A stretch of 64,000 bases of DNA from Rhodanobacteraceae bacterium ZG21-1 (GCA_021390615.1 JAJEJU010000024.1:1-64000); one strand, 5' to 3'. Numbered from the stretch's first letter, positions 48,288 to 58,302 are shown. Notes: generated from the sequence alone by a model not told the origin. Numbers and translations are program-made.

Positions 48288-51200
48288 ATGCATAAAGTCT
48301 GTTTGCGACGTGGCGTGCTCGCCAGTTCGCTGGCGCTGGCGTTGTTCACATCACCTGCGTTCGCGCAGTCGGCCTCGTCCGGCAGCGACCAGTCCGCCGC
48401 GCCGCAGGCGTCGGCCGGCGCCCAGTCGGACGCATCGTCCTCGAGCGCCCAGTCGGACAAGGCCGTCAAGCTGAAGGAGATCACCGTCACCGGCTCGATG
48501 GTGCCGCGCGTGGAAGTCGAGGGACCGGCCCCGGTGGTCAGCATCACCGGCGAGCAGATCAAGCAGCAGGGCTTCACCACGCTGTGGGAATTCCTCGACT
48601 CGCTGCCGCAGGTAGGCCAGCAGATTCAGGACTCGGCCGCCTGGGGTTCCAGTTCGGTCAATGCGCGCTCGGTCAACCTGCGCGGCCTGGGCCCGCAGTT
48701 CAGCCTGCTGCTGATCGACGGCCATCGCGTGGTGGACTACCCGCAGCCGCTGAGCAAGCAGAGCAACTTCCAGAACTACAACAATATTCCCACCGGCATG
48801 GTCGATCATGTCGAGATCCTCGCTTCGGGCGCCTCGTCGATCTACGGTTCGGACGCGGTGGCTGGCGTGGTCAACGTGATCCTGAAGAAGAACTATCAGG
48901 GCGACGAGCTGCAGGTGACCGGCGGCGGCGCCACGCGCGGCGGCCGCGCCTACGGCGACATCAACTTCTTCGGCGGCAAGTCCGGCGACAACTGGCACAT
49001 CCTCTACAACCTGGAGAAGTCCAACCGCACGGCTTTGTGGGGCAGCGATCGCCCGTACCAGGACTCGGTGTCGGATGCAGGCTACGGCGCCTGGAGCCCG
49101 GCCTCGCGCATGTTCGGCTACCAGTACGACGCGGCCGGCGCGATCGCGCTCTCCGCGCAGAACGTCCTCACCGGCCAGTACCTCACGCCACCCACCGGCA
49201 CCTGCGGCAAGTTCAGCAATTCGCAGCTGAGCCAGTCGCACACCGTCACCACCAACGGCACCCAGGTCGTCGGCGTGACCAACAACGGCTACTACTGTTC
49301 GCAGCCCACCCTGTTCCAGAACTGGGTGCTGACGCCCGGCAGCCGCAGCAACAACGGCTACCTGGCTGGCGAATACGACTTCAAGAACGGCCTGCAGCTC
49401 TACGGCTCGGCGGCGTTGTACGACACCGTGGGCATCTCCAACACGCAGTTGCCCGCCTACGGCACCGGGCCCTTCTACGATCAGAGCACGGGACAGCTGG
49501 TCAGCGGCGTGCGTCAGCTGACCGCGCAGGAAATGGGCACTTCGGCGAACACCCACGACCGCGAGCAGAACTGGAACCTGCAGGCCGGCCTGCGCGGCAC
49601 CTTGTTCGACAACCGCTTCAACTGGGATCTGAACCTCAACTCCCAGAAGTACACCGTGCGCGAAGATTTCACCGGCATCAATCCCACCGGCATGAACAAC
49701 TTCTTCCTGGGCAAGCAACAGGGCACCACCACGGTGGCCGGCTACAACGACAGCAGCGGCAATCCCATCTCGGTGCCGGTCTACAACATGAACTGGCAGC
49801 AGTGGTGGAACCCGATCACCCCGCAGCAGTACAGCCAGTTCGCGGTGAATGGCGAGAACACCTCGTCGTCGTGGCTGGACCAGGTGCAGTTCCGCATCAA
49901 CGGCGACCTGTTCAAGTTCCCCTGGGTAGACGAGCCGGTCGGCTGGGCCGCGGTGCTGGAGGCGGCGCACAACGGCTTCCTGCTCTCGCCCGACGTGCGC
50001 GGGGCCGACCCGACCACCTTCCAGAATCCGTTCGGGGCCTACCTCACCGGCGGCGGCACGCGTCAGCGTTATTCGCTGGGCACCGAGTTCCGCGTGCCGG
50101 TGCTGGATTCGCTGACCTGGACCATCTCCGGCCGCGTGGACAAGTACAACGACGCCAGCCGCGCCGACGTGGCGCGCACCTGGGGCTCGGGCCTGGAATG
50201 GCGTCCGTATGATGGCCTGCTGATCCGTGGCAGCTACGGCACCAATTTCAAGGCGCCGGACATGCAGGCGATCTACCTGACCGGCTCCACTTCGCCGATC
50301 GGCGACTACATCGATCCTCTGCAGTGCATCAATGCGATCAAGGCGGGCCAGACCAACAATACCTGGTGCAACCTGGTGCAGCGCTCCTCGTCGCAGTACT
50401 ACACCCTGTACACCAACGGCAGCCGCCTGCTGCAGCCGCAGACCGGCCACTCCTGGACCTATGGCTTCGTGTGGCAGGTGCCGGGCGTGCAGGGCCTGTC
50501 GGTGTCTGCCGACTATTGGCACATGGGCGTGGATAACGCGATCCAGTATCTCGACCAGGAAACCGTGCTCAACGACGAGGCCGGCTGCCTGACCGGCTTC
50601 AAGCCGAACGGCACCTCCGGCCTGTCGCCGTATACGGCACACGTGCCGGGCTCGGCGTATTGCCAGATGGTGACCCAGATGGTCCAGCGCAATGCGGCCG
50701 GGCAGATCGTCTCGGTGAATTCCGGCCCGATCAACGAGGCCTCGCTGTACGTGAGCGGCGTGGACGCCTCGCTGGACTACAAGCTGCATACCGAGGCTTA
50801 CGGCGACTTCCGCGCCAATATCAACTACACCAACAACCTGTCGTACAAGCAGCGAGTGCTGGCCTCCGACCCCTTGCAGAACACCCGCTACCAGAACGTG
50901 GCGAGCCGGGTCACCTGGATCGGCGACTGGAGCAAGGGCGCCTGGAACGTGTCGATTTCCGGCGTGCGCGACGGCAGCATGCGCGCGCCCAACTACGCCG
51001 GCTGCAACGTGCTGCCCAATGGCATCCAGCCGGGCATGGTGACCGTGCCGGTCGGCGGCGAGTCGTACAGCACCGGCATATGCCAGGTGACCCTCAACGG
51101 CAATCCGGTGACCGTCGCCGACAGCACCTACAAGGGCAGGACGCCGGTGTGGATCACCTGGAACACCTCGGTCGGCTGGCAGATCAATCCGGACACCACC

Positions 51201-51347
51201 TTGAAGTTCACCGTGTCCAACATCTTCAACAAGGTCTCCTCGATCCCGTACTACGCCGGCGGTTTCGAGTTCGTCACCACGGGGCAGACTGCCGATGAGT
51301 ACAACGGTCGCGAGATGTTCCTCACCTTCGACTACAAACTTGATTGA
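48288..51347 (+). CDS. TonB-dependent outer-membrane receptor for oligosaccharides, 1019 aa
   Basis: Signal peptide ending near AFAQS, a Ser/Ala-rich linker, then a TonB-box-like segment (LKEITVTGSMVPRV). The plug domain shows NLRGLGPQFSLLLIDGHRVV and SSIYGSDAVAGVVNVILKK, and a 22-strand-type barrel ends with FLTFDYKLD. The large size and the Gln/Asn/Tyr-rich loops match carbohydrate-utilisation receptors of Xanthomonadales. Flanking glycosidases and permeases suggest uptake of GlcNAc- and fucose-containing oligosaccharides; the ligand is inferred. The gene is followed directly by a tandem repeat. Confidence 0.92.
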   Translation: MHKVCLRRGVLASSLALALFTSPAFAQSASSGSDQSAAPQASAGAQSDASSSSAQSDKAVKLKEITVTGSMVPRVEVEGPAPVVSITGEQIKQQGFTTLWEFLDSLPQVGQQIQDSAAWGSSSVNARSVNLRGLGPQFSLLLIDGHRVVDYPQPLSKQSNFQNYNNIPTGMVDHVEILASGASSIYGSDAVAGVVNVILKKNYQGDELQVTGGGATRGGRAYGDINFFGGKSGDNWHILYNLEKSNRTALWGSDRPYQDSVSDAGYGAWSPASRMFGYQYDAAGAIALSAQNVLTGQYLTPPTGTCGKFSNSQLSQSHTVTTNGTQVVGVTNNGYYCSQPTLFQNWVLTPGSRSNNGYLAGEYDFKNGLQLYGSAALYDTVGISNTQLPAYGTGPFYDQSTGQLVSGVRQLTAQEMGTSANTHDREQNWNLQAGLRGTLFDNRFNWDLNLNSQKYTVREDFTGINPTGMNNFFLGKQQGTTTVAGYNDSSGNPISVPVYNMNWQQWWNPITPQQYSQFAVNGENTSSSWLDQVQFRINGDLFKFPWVDEPVGWAAVLEAAHNGFLLSPDVRGADPTTFQNPFGAYLTGGGTRQRYSLGTEFRVPVLDSLTWTISGRVDKYNDASRADVARTWGSGLEWRPYDGLLIRGSYGTNFKAPDMQAIYLTGSTSPIGDYIDPLQCINAIKAGQTNNTWCNLVQRSSSQYYTLYTNGSRLLQPQTGHSWTYGFVWQVPGVQGLSVSADYWHMGVDNAIQYLDQETVLNDEAGCLTGFKPNGTSGLSPYTAHVPGSAYCQMVTQMVQRNAAGQIVSVNSGPINEASLYVSGVDASLDYKLHTEAYGDFRANINYTNNLSYKQRVLASDPLQNTRYQNVASRVTWIGDWSKGAWNVSISGVRDGSMRAPNYAGCNVLPNGIQPGMVTVPVGGESYSTGICQVTLNGNPVTVADSTYKGRTPVWITWNTSVGWQINPDTTLKFTVSNIFNKVSSIPYYAGGFEFVTTGQTADEYNGREMFLTFDYKLD

Positions 51348-51349
51348 GG

Positions 51350-51439
51350 CAGGCTCGATGAAGCGGGCTTGATCGTGGCGGGTTCGATGGACGTGGGTTC
51401 GAGCGAGGCCGGTTTGAACGTGGCCGGTCTCGCCGAAGT
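51350..51439. repeat. six degenerate 15-bp tandem repeats after the TonB-receptor gene
   Basis: Units of 15 bases start at 51350, 51365, 51380, 51395, 51410 and 51425. They share a GGsTTsGA-like core, for example GGGCTTGATCGTGGC and GGGTTCGATGGACGT. They begin 3 bases after the receptor stop. The units keep a multiple of three, so an open frame across them reads a five-residue repeat (AGSMD, VGSSE, AGLNV), but no convincing gene uses it. Confidence 0.7.
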
Positions 51440-51880
51440 TGACGTAACCGGAGCCGGGATGGAGAGGCGGCCGGGCGGTCCTGCCGATCAAGGCAGGACT
51501 TGCTCGAGTCTGTTCGATGACGATGGGTTCCGGGATCGTTGGCAGTTCATGCATGAAGACCGGCAGCCAGGCGGCGCGTTTCCGTATCACGGATGCGCCG
51601 CGGCGTGGAAGCTTGCAGCGTGACGGTCGTTGCAGCTGCCTCCATTGGCTCGGATCGGGCATGAGCATGTCGCGCATCTTCGGCAGGCGCGGTCCGATGC
51701 TTTGTCGCGCATGGCTTTACATGCATCCCGTCACAGGGACACTTGCCATGATGGCGAGATCAGGATGAGCTTCAACGACAAGGGCGGCCAGGCACGTTCG
51801 ATCGAGCCGGGTGCTACCGATTCACGCTAGCGAGTCAGGCCAGGCCACCACCGGGCCGATCGATCCCTTCACGTATTGGA
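51440..51880. other. gene-free region before the NagP-like permease
   Basis: Several short open frames on the plus strand have no recognisable protein features or good ribosome binding sites. It may hold the leader or promoter of the permease-GH20-GH3 part of the locus. Confidence 0.4.
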
Positions 51881-53158
51881 ATGCCGATGGACCAGATCCC
51901 CCACGCATCCGGCAGTCGCATCGCCTCCATCGCCACGATCGGCGTGTTGTTCTTCGTGATGGGCTGGTTCACCTGGATCAACGGCCCGCTGATCTCGTTC
52001 GTGCAGCTGGCCTTCGACCTCGATGTGGTGAATGCCTTCCTGGTCACCTTCGTGGCCTATCTGTCGTATTTCGTGTGGGCCTTGCCGGCGGCGTGGGTAC
52101 TCGATCGCATCGGCATGAAGAAGGGCATGGCGATCGGTCTGTGGGTGATGGCGATCGGCGCGCTGGCCTTCGGCGAATTCTGCACGCGGCGCTGGTATCC
52201 CGGCGCGCTGGGCGGCCTGTTCGTGATCTTCGCAGGCCTGGCCATGTTGCAGACCGCGGCCAATCCCTACATCAGCATTCTCGGCCCGATCGAAAGCGCG
52301 GCGCAGCGCATCGCGCTGATGGGTATCTGCAACAAGGTGGCCGGCATCCTCGCGCCTATCCTGCTGGGCAAGTTCGTGCTGCATGGCATGAACGACATCG
52401 CCGACCAGGTGGCGGCAGCCGATGCCGCCGGCAAGCAGCATCTGCTGGCGAACTTCGCCGCGACCATCCATGCGCCCTACCTGCTGATGGCCGGCGTGCT
52501 CGCCCTGCTTGGCGTGGGCATTTTCTATTCGCCGTTGCCCGACATGCGCAGCGAGCGCGGCAAGGGCGCCGCGTTCGAGGGCGGGCAGCCGAAAAGTCTG
52601 CGGCAGTTTCCGCATGTGTGGCTGGGTGCGCTGGCGATCTTCACCTATGTCGGGGTGGAGGTGATGGCTGGCGACGCCATCGGCACCTACGGCCGCGGCT
52701 TCGGCATTCCGCTGGACGAGGCCAAGTTCTTTACGTCGTTCACCCTGGGCAGCATGCTGGTCGGCTATCTGGCCGGCTTCGTGGCGATTCCGCGCTTTAT
52801 TTCGCAGCAGCGCTATCTTGCCTGGGCGTCGGTGCTCGGCATGCTGCTGACGCTTGCCGCCTTGGTCACCAAAGGTTATCTCTCGGTAGGCTTCGTTGCC
52901 GCCCTGGGCTTCGCCAACGCGATGATGTGGCCGGCGATTTTTCCGCTGGCCATCCGCGGGCTGGGGCGGCTGGTCGATCGTGGCGCCGCGCTGCTGATCA
53001 TGGGCGTGGTGGGCGGGGCGATCATTCCGCAGCTGTTCGCCATCCTGAAACAGACGCACGATTTCCAGCTGGCTTTCAGCGTGCTGGTGGTGCCGTGCTA
53101 CCTCTACATCCTCTATTTCGCGCTGCGCGGCTATCGGGCCGGGCAACATCCGGCCTGA
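51881..53158 (+). CDS. nagP: NagP-like sugar permease (MFS, FucP group), 425 aa
   Basis: A 12-helix inner-membrane sugar:H+ symporter. Characteristic stretches are GVLFFVMGWFTWINGPLISF, GLAMLQTAANPYISILGP and AQRIALMGICNKVAGILAP, in the pattern of glucose/galactose and N-acetylglucosamine permeases. Start ATG 51881 (MPMDQIPHASG), with ATG 51887 also possible. With the adjacent GH20 it most likely imports GlcNAc, or an N-acetylated disaccharide; a glucose or galactose role cannot be excluded. Confidence 0.85.
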   Translation: MPMDQIPHASGSRIASIATIGVLFFVMGWFTWINGPLISFVQLAFDLDVVNAFLVTFVAYLSYFVWALPAAWVLDRIGMKKGMAIGLWVMAIGALAFGEFCTRRWYPGALGGLFVIFAGLAMLQTAANPYISILGPIESAAQRIALMGICNKVAGILAPILLGKFVLHGMNDIADQVAAADAAGKQHLLANFAATIHAPYLLMAGVLALLGVGIFYSPLPDMRSERGKGAAFEGGQPKSLRQFPHVWLGALAIFTYVGVEVMAGDAIGTYGRGFGIPLDEAKFFTSFTLGSMLVGYLAGFVAIPRFISQQRYLAWASVLGMLLTLAALVTKGYLSVGFVAALGFANAMMWPAIFPLAIRGLGRLVDRGAALLIMGVVGGAIIPQLFAILKQTHDFQLAFSVLVVPCYLYILYFALRGYRAGQHPA

Positions 53159-53198
53159 TCGCGGCCTGGCCGAACGGCGTGCAAGGGGAACCCGATCC

Positions 53199-55457
53199 AT
53201 GATTGCAACGAGGCGTCCGATGCTGAAGTCGTTCTTGGTTTGCTGCTTCGGCGCATGCGCGCTGATGGCGAACGTCTGCGCGGCGACGCAGCTCGCGATC
53301 ATTCCCCAGCCGCAGCAGGTGGAGCTCGGCTCCGGCAGCTACCCACTGGATGCGCACACCGGCATCGTGGCGCCGGACGACGCGCGCGGCCGCGAGATCG
53401 CTTCCTTCCTGCATGACGCCATCCAGGCGCAGACTGGTTTGAGCCTGTCCCAGGATCGCCAGGCGAACGGCATCGTGCTGGCGATCGATTCGACGATGCA
53501 GGGCGACGAGGCCTATCGCCTTGCGGTGAACGAGCATGGCGTGACGATACGCGCCGCCACCGAGCAGGGGCTGTTCTGGGGCGTGCAGACCTTGCGGCAG
53601 CTGTTGCCGACGGCCAAGGCTTCGTCGATCGCGCTGCCCTATGTGCAGATCGACGATGCGCCGGCATTCGTCTATCGCGGCTTCATGCTCGACGTGGGGC
53701 GGCATTTCTATCCCGTCGCCTTTATCGAGAAGCAGCTCGACCTGCTGAGCTACTACAAGATCAACACCTTCCACTGGCATCTCACCGACGACCAGGGCTG
53801 GCGCATCCAGATCAACCGCTATCCCAAGCTCACCGATATCGGCGCCTGGCGCACCGAAGCGGACGGCAGCCGCTACGGCGGCTTCTATACGCAGGCCGAG
53901 ATTCGCGAAGTGGTGGACTATGCGCGCAAGCGCAACATCATGGTGATCCCGGAGATCGAGATGCCGGGCCACAGCGTGGCGGCGCTGGCGTCCTATCCCG
54001 AGCTTTCGTGCACCAAGCAGCCGCTGCCGGTGGCGACCACCTGGGGCGTGTTCAAGGACATCGACTGCGTCGGCGACCAGGGCACGTTTACCTTCCTGCA
54101 CAACGTGCTGGACGAAGTGATCGCGCTGTTCCCCGCGCCCTATCTGCACATCGGCGGCGACGAGACGCCGAAGGACCGCTGGAAGGACTGCGCTTCCTGC
54201 CAGGCCTTGATGCGCGAGCGAGGCCTGAAGGACGAAGAAGGCCTGCAGAGCTATTTCATCAAGTCCATCCAAGGCTATCTCACCGGCAAGGGCAAGACGC
54301 TGATCGGCTGGGACGAAATTCTCGAAGGCGGCGCCGACCGCAGCGCCATCATCGAAATCTGGCGCGGCGACGACGAAGCGCGCAAGGCGCTGGAGAACGG
54401 CAACCGCGTCATCATCGCCAGCCCGTTCTACCTGGATTCGCCGTCGAACAAGCTGACCGTGGAGAGCATTTATCACACCACCATCGCCAGCAGTTCGAAA
54501 CCGTCGGATGCCGCTGCGTTCGCAGCGCATCGCGCGCAGATTCTCGGCGCCGAGGCGCCGCTGTGGAGCGAACGGGCGAATCCCGTCAATGCCGAGTCGA
54601 AGCTGTATCCGCGCCTGCAGGCTCTCGCCGAGAACCTGTGGAACAGCGGCCCACGCGACCAGGCCGCGTATGCCGATTTCCTGCGCCGGCTGCAGGCGCA
54701 ATATGGCTGGCTGGATGCACAACAGGTCGCCTACGGCGTGGCCGACCGGCGCGTGGTCGAGTACACGATCAGCGCGGACGCGCAGCAGGCCGGTTGGCAA
54801 TTGCAGGCAAGGCGCGGCTTTGCCGACCTGCAGAATCACTACACCACCGACGGCAGCGAGCCTGACCTGCAATCGCCTTCGTTCACCGACGGGCTGGCGC
54901 TGAAGCAGCCCGGTACGGTGAAGGTGGCGCCGTTCCGCCGGGGCGTGCGTTACGACGACGCCAGCAGCTTCACCCTGGTGGCCAATCGCGCGCAAGGACG
55001 TCCGATCCGTTTCGCCAAGCCGGCATCGCCGAGCTATGCGCCAGGCACGGTGCTGGTGGATGGCGTGACGGGCAGCCTCGATTTCCATGACGGCCGCTGG
55101 GCGGCCTGGCACGACAACGACCTCGACGCCATCGTCGACCTGCAGCAGAACACCACGCTGCATGCGATCAGCATCGACTTCATGCTGGCGACGGAATCCA
55201 GAATCCTGCTGCCGAAGCGAGTGAGCTTCTCGGTCTCCGCCGATGGCAAGCATTGGAGCCAGGTGCATGCCGAGGCGCTGACGGCCGACCTGTCGTCCTC
55301 GTCGCAGCGCCTGCAACGGGTCGTCTACAAGCCGGCCGAGCCGATCGCGGCCCGCTATGTCCGTGTGGTGGCGGAACGGAACAAGGTGTCGCCGGCCAGC
55401 TATCCCGGCGGCGGCAAGAATACCTGGCTGTTCGCCGACGAGATCCTGATCCAATGA
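53199..55457 (+). CDS. beta-N-acetylhexosaminidase (GH20), 752 aa
   Basis: Signal peptide within the first 29 residues (CALMANVCA). A GH20b-like alpha/beta domain precedes the barrel, which shows RGFMLDVGRHFYPV, FHWHLTDDQGWRIQI and the catalytic pair Asp321-Glu322 in HIGGDETPKDRW. After the barrel come a chitobiase-type beta domain with the HYTTDGSEPDLQSP motif and an F5/8-type carbohydrate-binding domain near the C-terminus (ARYVRVVAERNKVSPASYPG). It removes terminal beta-GlcNAc or GalNAc from oligosaccharides in the periplasm. Confidence 0.94.
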   Translation: MIATRRPMLKSFLVCCFGACALMANVCAATQLAIIPQPQQVELGSGSYPLDAHTGIVAPDDARGREIASFLHDAIQAQTGLSLSQDRQANGIVLAIDSTMQGDEAYRLAVNEHGVTIRAATEQGLFWGVQTLRQLLPTAKASSIALPYVQIDDAPAFVYRGFMLDVGRHFYPVAFIEKQLDLLSYYKINTFHWHLTDDQGWRIQINRYPKLTDIGAWRTEADGSRYGGFYTQAEIREVVDYARKRNIMVIPEIEMPGHSVAALASYPELSCTKQPLPVATTWGVFKDIDCVGDQGTFTFLHNVLDEVIALFPAPYLHIGGDETPKDRWKDCASCQALMRERGLKDEEGLQSYFIKSIQGYLTGKGKTLIGWDEILEGGADRSAIIEIWRGDDEARKALENGNRVIIASPFYLDSPSNKLTVESIYHTTIASSSKPSDAAAFAAHRAQILGAEAPLWSERANPVNAESKLYPRLQALAENLWNSGPRDQAAYADFLRRLQAQYGWLDAQQVAYGVADRRVVEYTISADAQQAGWQLQARRGFADLQNHYTTDGSEPDLQSPSFTDGLALKQPGTVKVAPFRRGVRYDDASSFTLVANRAQGRPIRFAKPASPSYAPGTVLVDGVTGSLDFHDGRWAAWHDNDLDAIVDLQQNTTLHAISIDFMLATESRILLPKRVSFSVSADGKHWSQVHAEALTADLSSSSQRLQRVVYKPAEPIAARYVRVVAERNKVSPASYPGGGKNTWLFADEILIQ

Positions 55458-55659
55458 CGATCGGTCGGCGAGGGGCTTGCGTCGCAATGGCGCCACTGAG
55501 TGATGCACGAGTGGCCGGCGCGGGCTTCGCTGGTCTGCCGCGCGATGAGCGTCGTTGTCGCAGGGCCTTGTGCGGCAGTCATCGGTTTCCTGCGAGCTTG
55601 CGTACCGCTCGGCTGGCATGGCGCGGCGAGTGGTCGGCACGGCGCTCGGCGACTTGGCG

Positions 55660-58302
55660 ATGACGAGTCTGCGCCTGGCGATGGCTTTGTGGCTGGGCGT
55701 CGCCACGGCGACGGCCACGGCGACCAACACGCCGCCACCGGGTGACGCAAACGCGCAGGCCGCCGACCTGGTGGCGAAGATGAGCATGCCGGAAAAGGTC
55801 GCGCAGCTGCAGAGCAGCGCGCCGGCGCTGCCGCGGCTGGGCATTGCCGCCTACGACTGGTGGAGCGAGGGCCTGCACGGCATCGCCCGCAACGGCTACG
55901 CCACGGTATTCCCGCAGGCCATCGGCCTGGCCGCGAGCTGGGATCCGGCCCTGCTGCACGAGGTCGGCGACACGATTTCCGTCGAGGCCAGGGCCAAGTT
56001 CAACGCTGCCGGGCGCGGTCACGATCACGCGCGCTACCAGGGCCTGAGCATCTGGTCGCCCAACATCAATATCTTTCGCGATCCACGCTGGGGCAGGGGA
56101 CAGGAAACCTACGGCGAAGATCCTTACCTCACCGGCCGACTCGCCGTAGGCTTCATCCAGGGCATCCAGGGCGACGATCCGCTGCATCCGCGCGCAATCG
56201 CCACGGCCAAGCACTTCGTCGTGCACAGCGGGCCGGAGCCTGGCCGCCACGGCTTCGACGTCGATGTCTCGCCCTACGATCTGGAAGCTACTTATCTGCC
56301 TGCGTTCCGGGCCGCCGTCACGGAAGGCCTGGCAGGCTCGGTGATGTGTGCCTACAATGCGCTGCACGGCACGCCGGTCTGTGCAGACGGCAGTTTGCTC
56401 GGCACCTTGCTGCGCCACGACTGGAACTTTCAGGGCTACGTCGTCTCCGACTGCGATGCGGTCGACGACATGACTGCCTTCCATCACTACCGGCCCGACA
56501 ACGCGGCATCGTCCGCCGCCGCGATCCGCGCCGGCACCGATCTGGATTGCGGCACTGCCTACGCCGGCCTGCTCGACGCGGTACGCCAAGGCCATCTCGA
56601 TGCGTCGGTGCTGGATACCGCGCTGACGCGCCTGTTTGCGGCCCGTTACCGGCTGAGCGAGTGGGGCAAAGGGAACGACGATCGCTATGCGCACATCGGC
56701 CCCGAACAGATCGACAGCCCGGCGCATCGCCGGCTCGCCCTGCAGGCTGCGCTGGAGTCGATGGTGTTGCTGAAGAACGCCAAGGGAGCGCTGCCGCTGC
56801 GCGATGGCCTGCGGCTGGCGGTGGTGGGGCCGAATGCCGATACGCTGGAGACGCTGGAGGCGAACTATCACGGCACCGCGCACGCGCCGGTCACGCCATT
56901 GCAGGGTTTGCGCCAGCGCTTCGGCGCCGGGCGCATCGACTATGCGCAAGGGGCGCCGATCGCCGAGGGCGTGCCCGAGCCGATACCCGAGACTGCGCTG
57001 CGCAACGGCGCAGCGGGCCAGCCTGGCCTGCTCGGCGAGTACTACGACCAGCGGGATTTCAGCGGCACACCGCGGCTGCGCCGCAGCGATCGCGTGATCG
57101 ACTTCGACTGGGATCACGTCGCTCCGGACGAGAGCCTGCGCACCGATCGCTACGCCGTGCGCTGGACCGGCGAACTGCTGCCTCCAGGCCCAGGCGACTA
57201 CACCCTGGTCGTGCATGTCGAACGCTGTTTCGATTGCGCCGGCCACGATCCGGTGCGCCTCTACGTCGACGGCAAGCCGGTCATCGACGATGCCGGCGAC
57301 GACAGGCGGATGCAGGCCAGCTTTCATTTCAGCGATCGCCGCCCGCATCCGCTTCGCCTCGAGCTGATCCATCGCGGGCAGGACCAGGGCGTGCGCCTGC
57401 AGTGGCTGGCGCCGGCGGAGGCCCAGCTGGCCGAAGCGCAGGCGGTCGCGCAAGGCGCGGATGCGGTGGTCGCCTTCGTCGGCCTGTCGCCCGATGTCGA
57501 AGGCGAGGAGCTGAAGATCGACGTGCCCGGTTTCAACGGCGGCGATCGTACCGACATTGCCTTGCCGTCAACCCAGCGCGCGCTGCTCGAACGCGTCGCC
57601 GCCAGCGGCAAGCCGCTGATCGTGGTGCTGCTGTCCGGCAGCGCGGTGGCGCTCAACTGGGCGCAGGCGCATGCCGACGCGATCCTGCTGGCCTGGTATC
57701 CGGGCGAGCAGGGCGGCACCGCCGTCGCGCAGACCCTGGCCGGCGATGCCAATCCGGCGGGACGCCTGCCGGTGACCTTCTATCGTTCGACCGCCGACTT
57801 GCCGCCCTTCGTCAGCTATGCGATGCAGGGCCGCACCTATCGTTACTTCGCCGGTACGCCGTTGTATCCCTTCGGCCACGGTCTGAGCTACAGCCATTTC
57901 AGCTATGCCTCGCCTGCGCTGGCGACGGCTACGCTGCGTGCCGGCGCAGCGCAGACGGTCAGCGCCGAAGTGCGCAACGAAGGCCCACGTGACGGCGACG
58001 AGGTGGTGCAGGTCTATCTGGAGACGCCGAGTATGCCGCAGGCGCCGCGCCGCAGCCTGGTCGGTTTCCGCCGCGTGCACCTCGCGGCCGGCGAGCGCCG
58101 CCGCGTCAGCTTCGAACTGTCGCCGCGCCAGCTCGCCGGCGTGCAGGCGGCCGGCCATCGCATGATCGAGGCTGGGCACTACCGCGTGTTTGTCGGCGGC
58201 GGCCAGCCGGACGATGCCGATGGCGTCACCGCCGAATTCATCGTCAGCGATCATCTGCCGCTGCCGGACGATGCGGCCTATCTGTCCGGGCAAGGCCGCT
58301 AG
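55660..58302 (+). CDS. GH3 glycosidase with inserted PA14 domain, about 880 aa
   Basis: Signal peptide LRLAMALWLGVATATATA from ATG 55660 (longer frames begin at 55555 and 55621). The GH3 barrel shows DWWSEGLHGIARNG, the substrate Lys/His in AIATAKHFVVHSG and the nucleophile Asp264 in GYVVSDCDAVDD. A PA14 domain lies between the two GH3 lobes (LLGEYYDQRDFSGTPRL to GVRLQW). The second lobe and the fibronectin-III-like tail (EVVQVYLE, RSLVGFRRVHL) follow. The layout is that of PA14-containing beta-glucosidases and beta-xylosidases; the sugar removed is not certain. Confidence 0.9.
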   Translation: MTSLRLAMALWLGVATATATATNTPPPGDANAQAADLVAKMSMPEKVAQLQSSAPALPRLGIAAYDWWSEGLHGIARNGYATVFPQAIGLAASWDPALLHEVGDTISVEARAKFNAAGRGHDHARYQGLSIWSPNINIFRDPRWGRGQETYGEDPYLTGRLAVGFIQGIQGDDPLHPRAIATAKHFVVHSGPEPGRHGFDVDVSPYDLEATYLPAFRAAVTEGLAGSVMCAYNALHGTPVCADGSLLGTLLRHDWNFQGYVVSDCDAVDDMTAFHHYRPDNAASSAAAIRAGTDLDCGTAYAGLLDAVRQGHLDASVLDTALTRLFAARYRLSEWGKGNDDRYAHIGPEQIDSPAHRRLALQAALESMVLLKNAKGALPLRDGLRLAVVGPNADTLETLEANYHGTAHAPVTPLQGLRQRFGAGRIDYAQGAPIAEGVPEPIPETALRNGAAGQPGLLGEYYDQRDFSGTPRLRRSDRVIDFDWDHVAPDESLRTDRYAVRWTGELLPPGPGDYTLVVHVERCFDCAGHDPVRLYVDGKPVIDDAGDDRRMQASFHFSDRRPHPLRLELIHRGQDQGVRLQWLAPAEAQLAEAQAVAQGADAVVAFVGLSPDVEGEELKIDVPGFNGGDRTDIALPSTQRALLERVAASGKPLIVVLLSGSAVALNWAQAHADAILLAWYPGEQGGTAVAQTLAGDANPAGRLPVTFYRSTADLPPFVSYAMQGRTYRYFAGTPLYPFGHGLSYSHFSYASPALATATLRAGAAQTVSAEVRNEGPRDGDEVVQVYLETPSMPQAPRRSLVGFRRVHLAAGERRRVSFELSPRQLAGVQAAGHRMIEAGHYRVFVGGGQPDDADGVTAEFIVSDHLPLPDDAAYLSGQGR

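Noticed and set aside
48351-51677. 1108-codon minus-strand frame opposite the TonB receptor
   Set aside because: Antisense to a receptor with clear signal, plug and barrel. The Val/Gly/Arg-rich translation has no recognisable fold.
53076-55844. 922-codon minus-strand frame opposite the GH20 gene
   Set aside because: The plus strand carries intact catalytic motifs; the minus frame is compositional.
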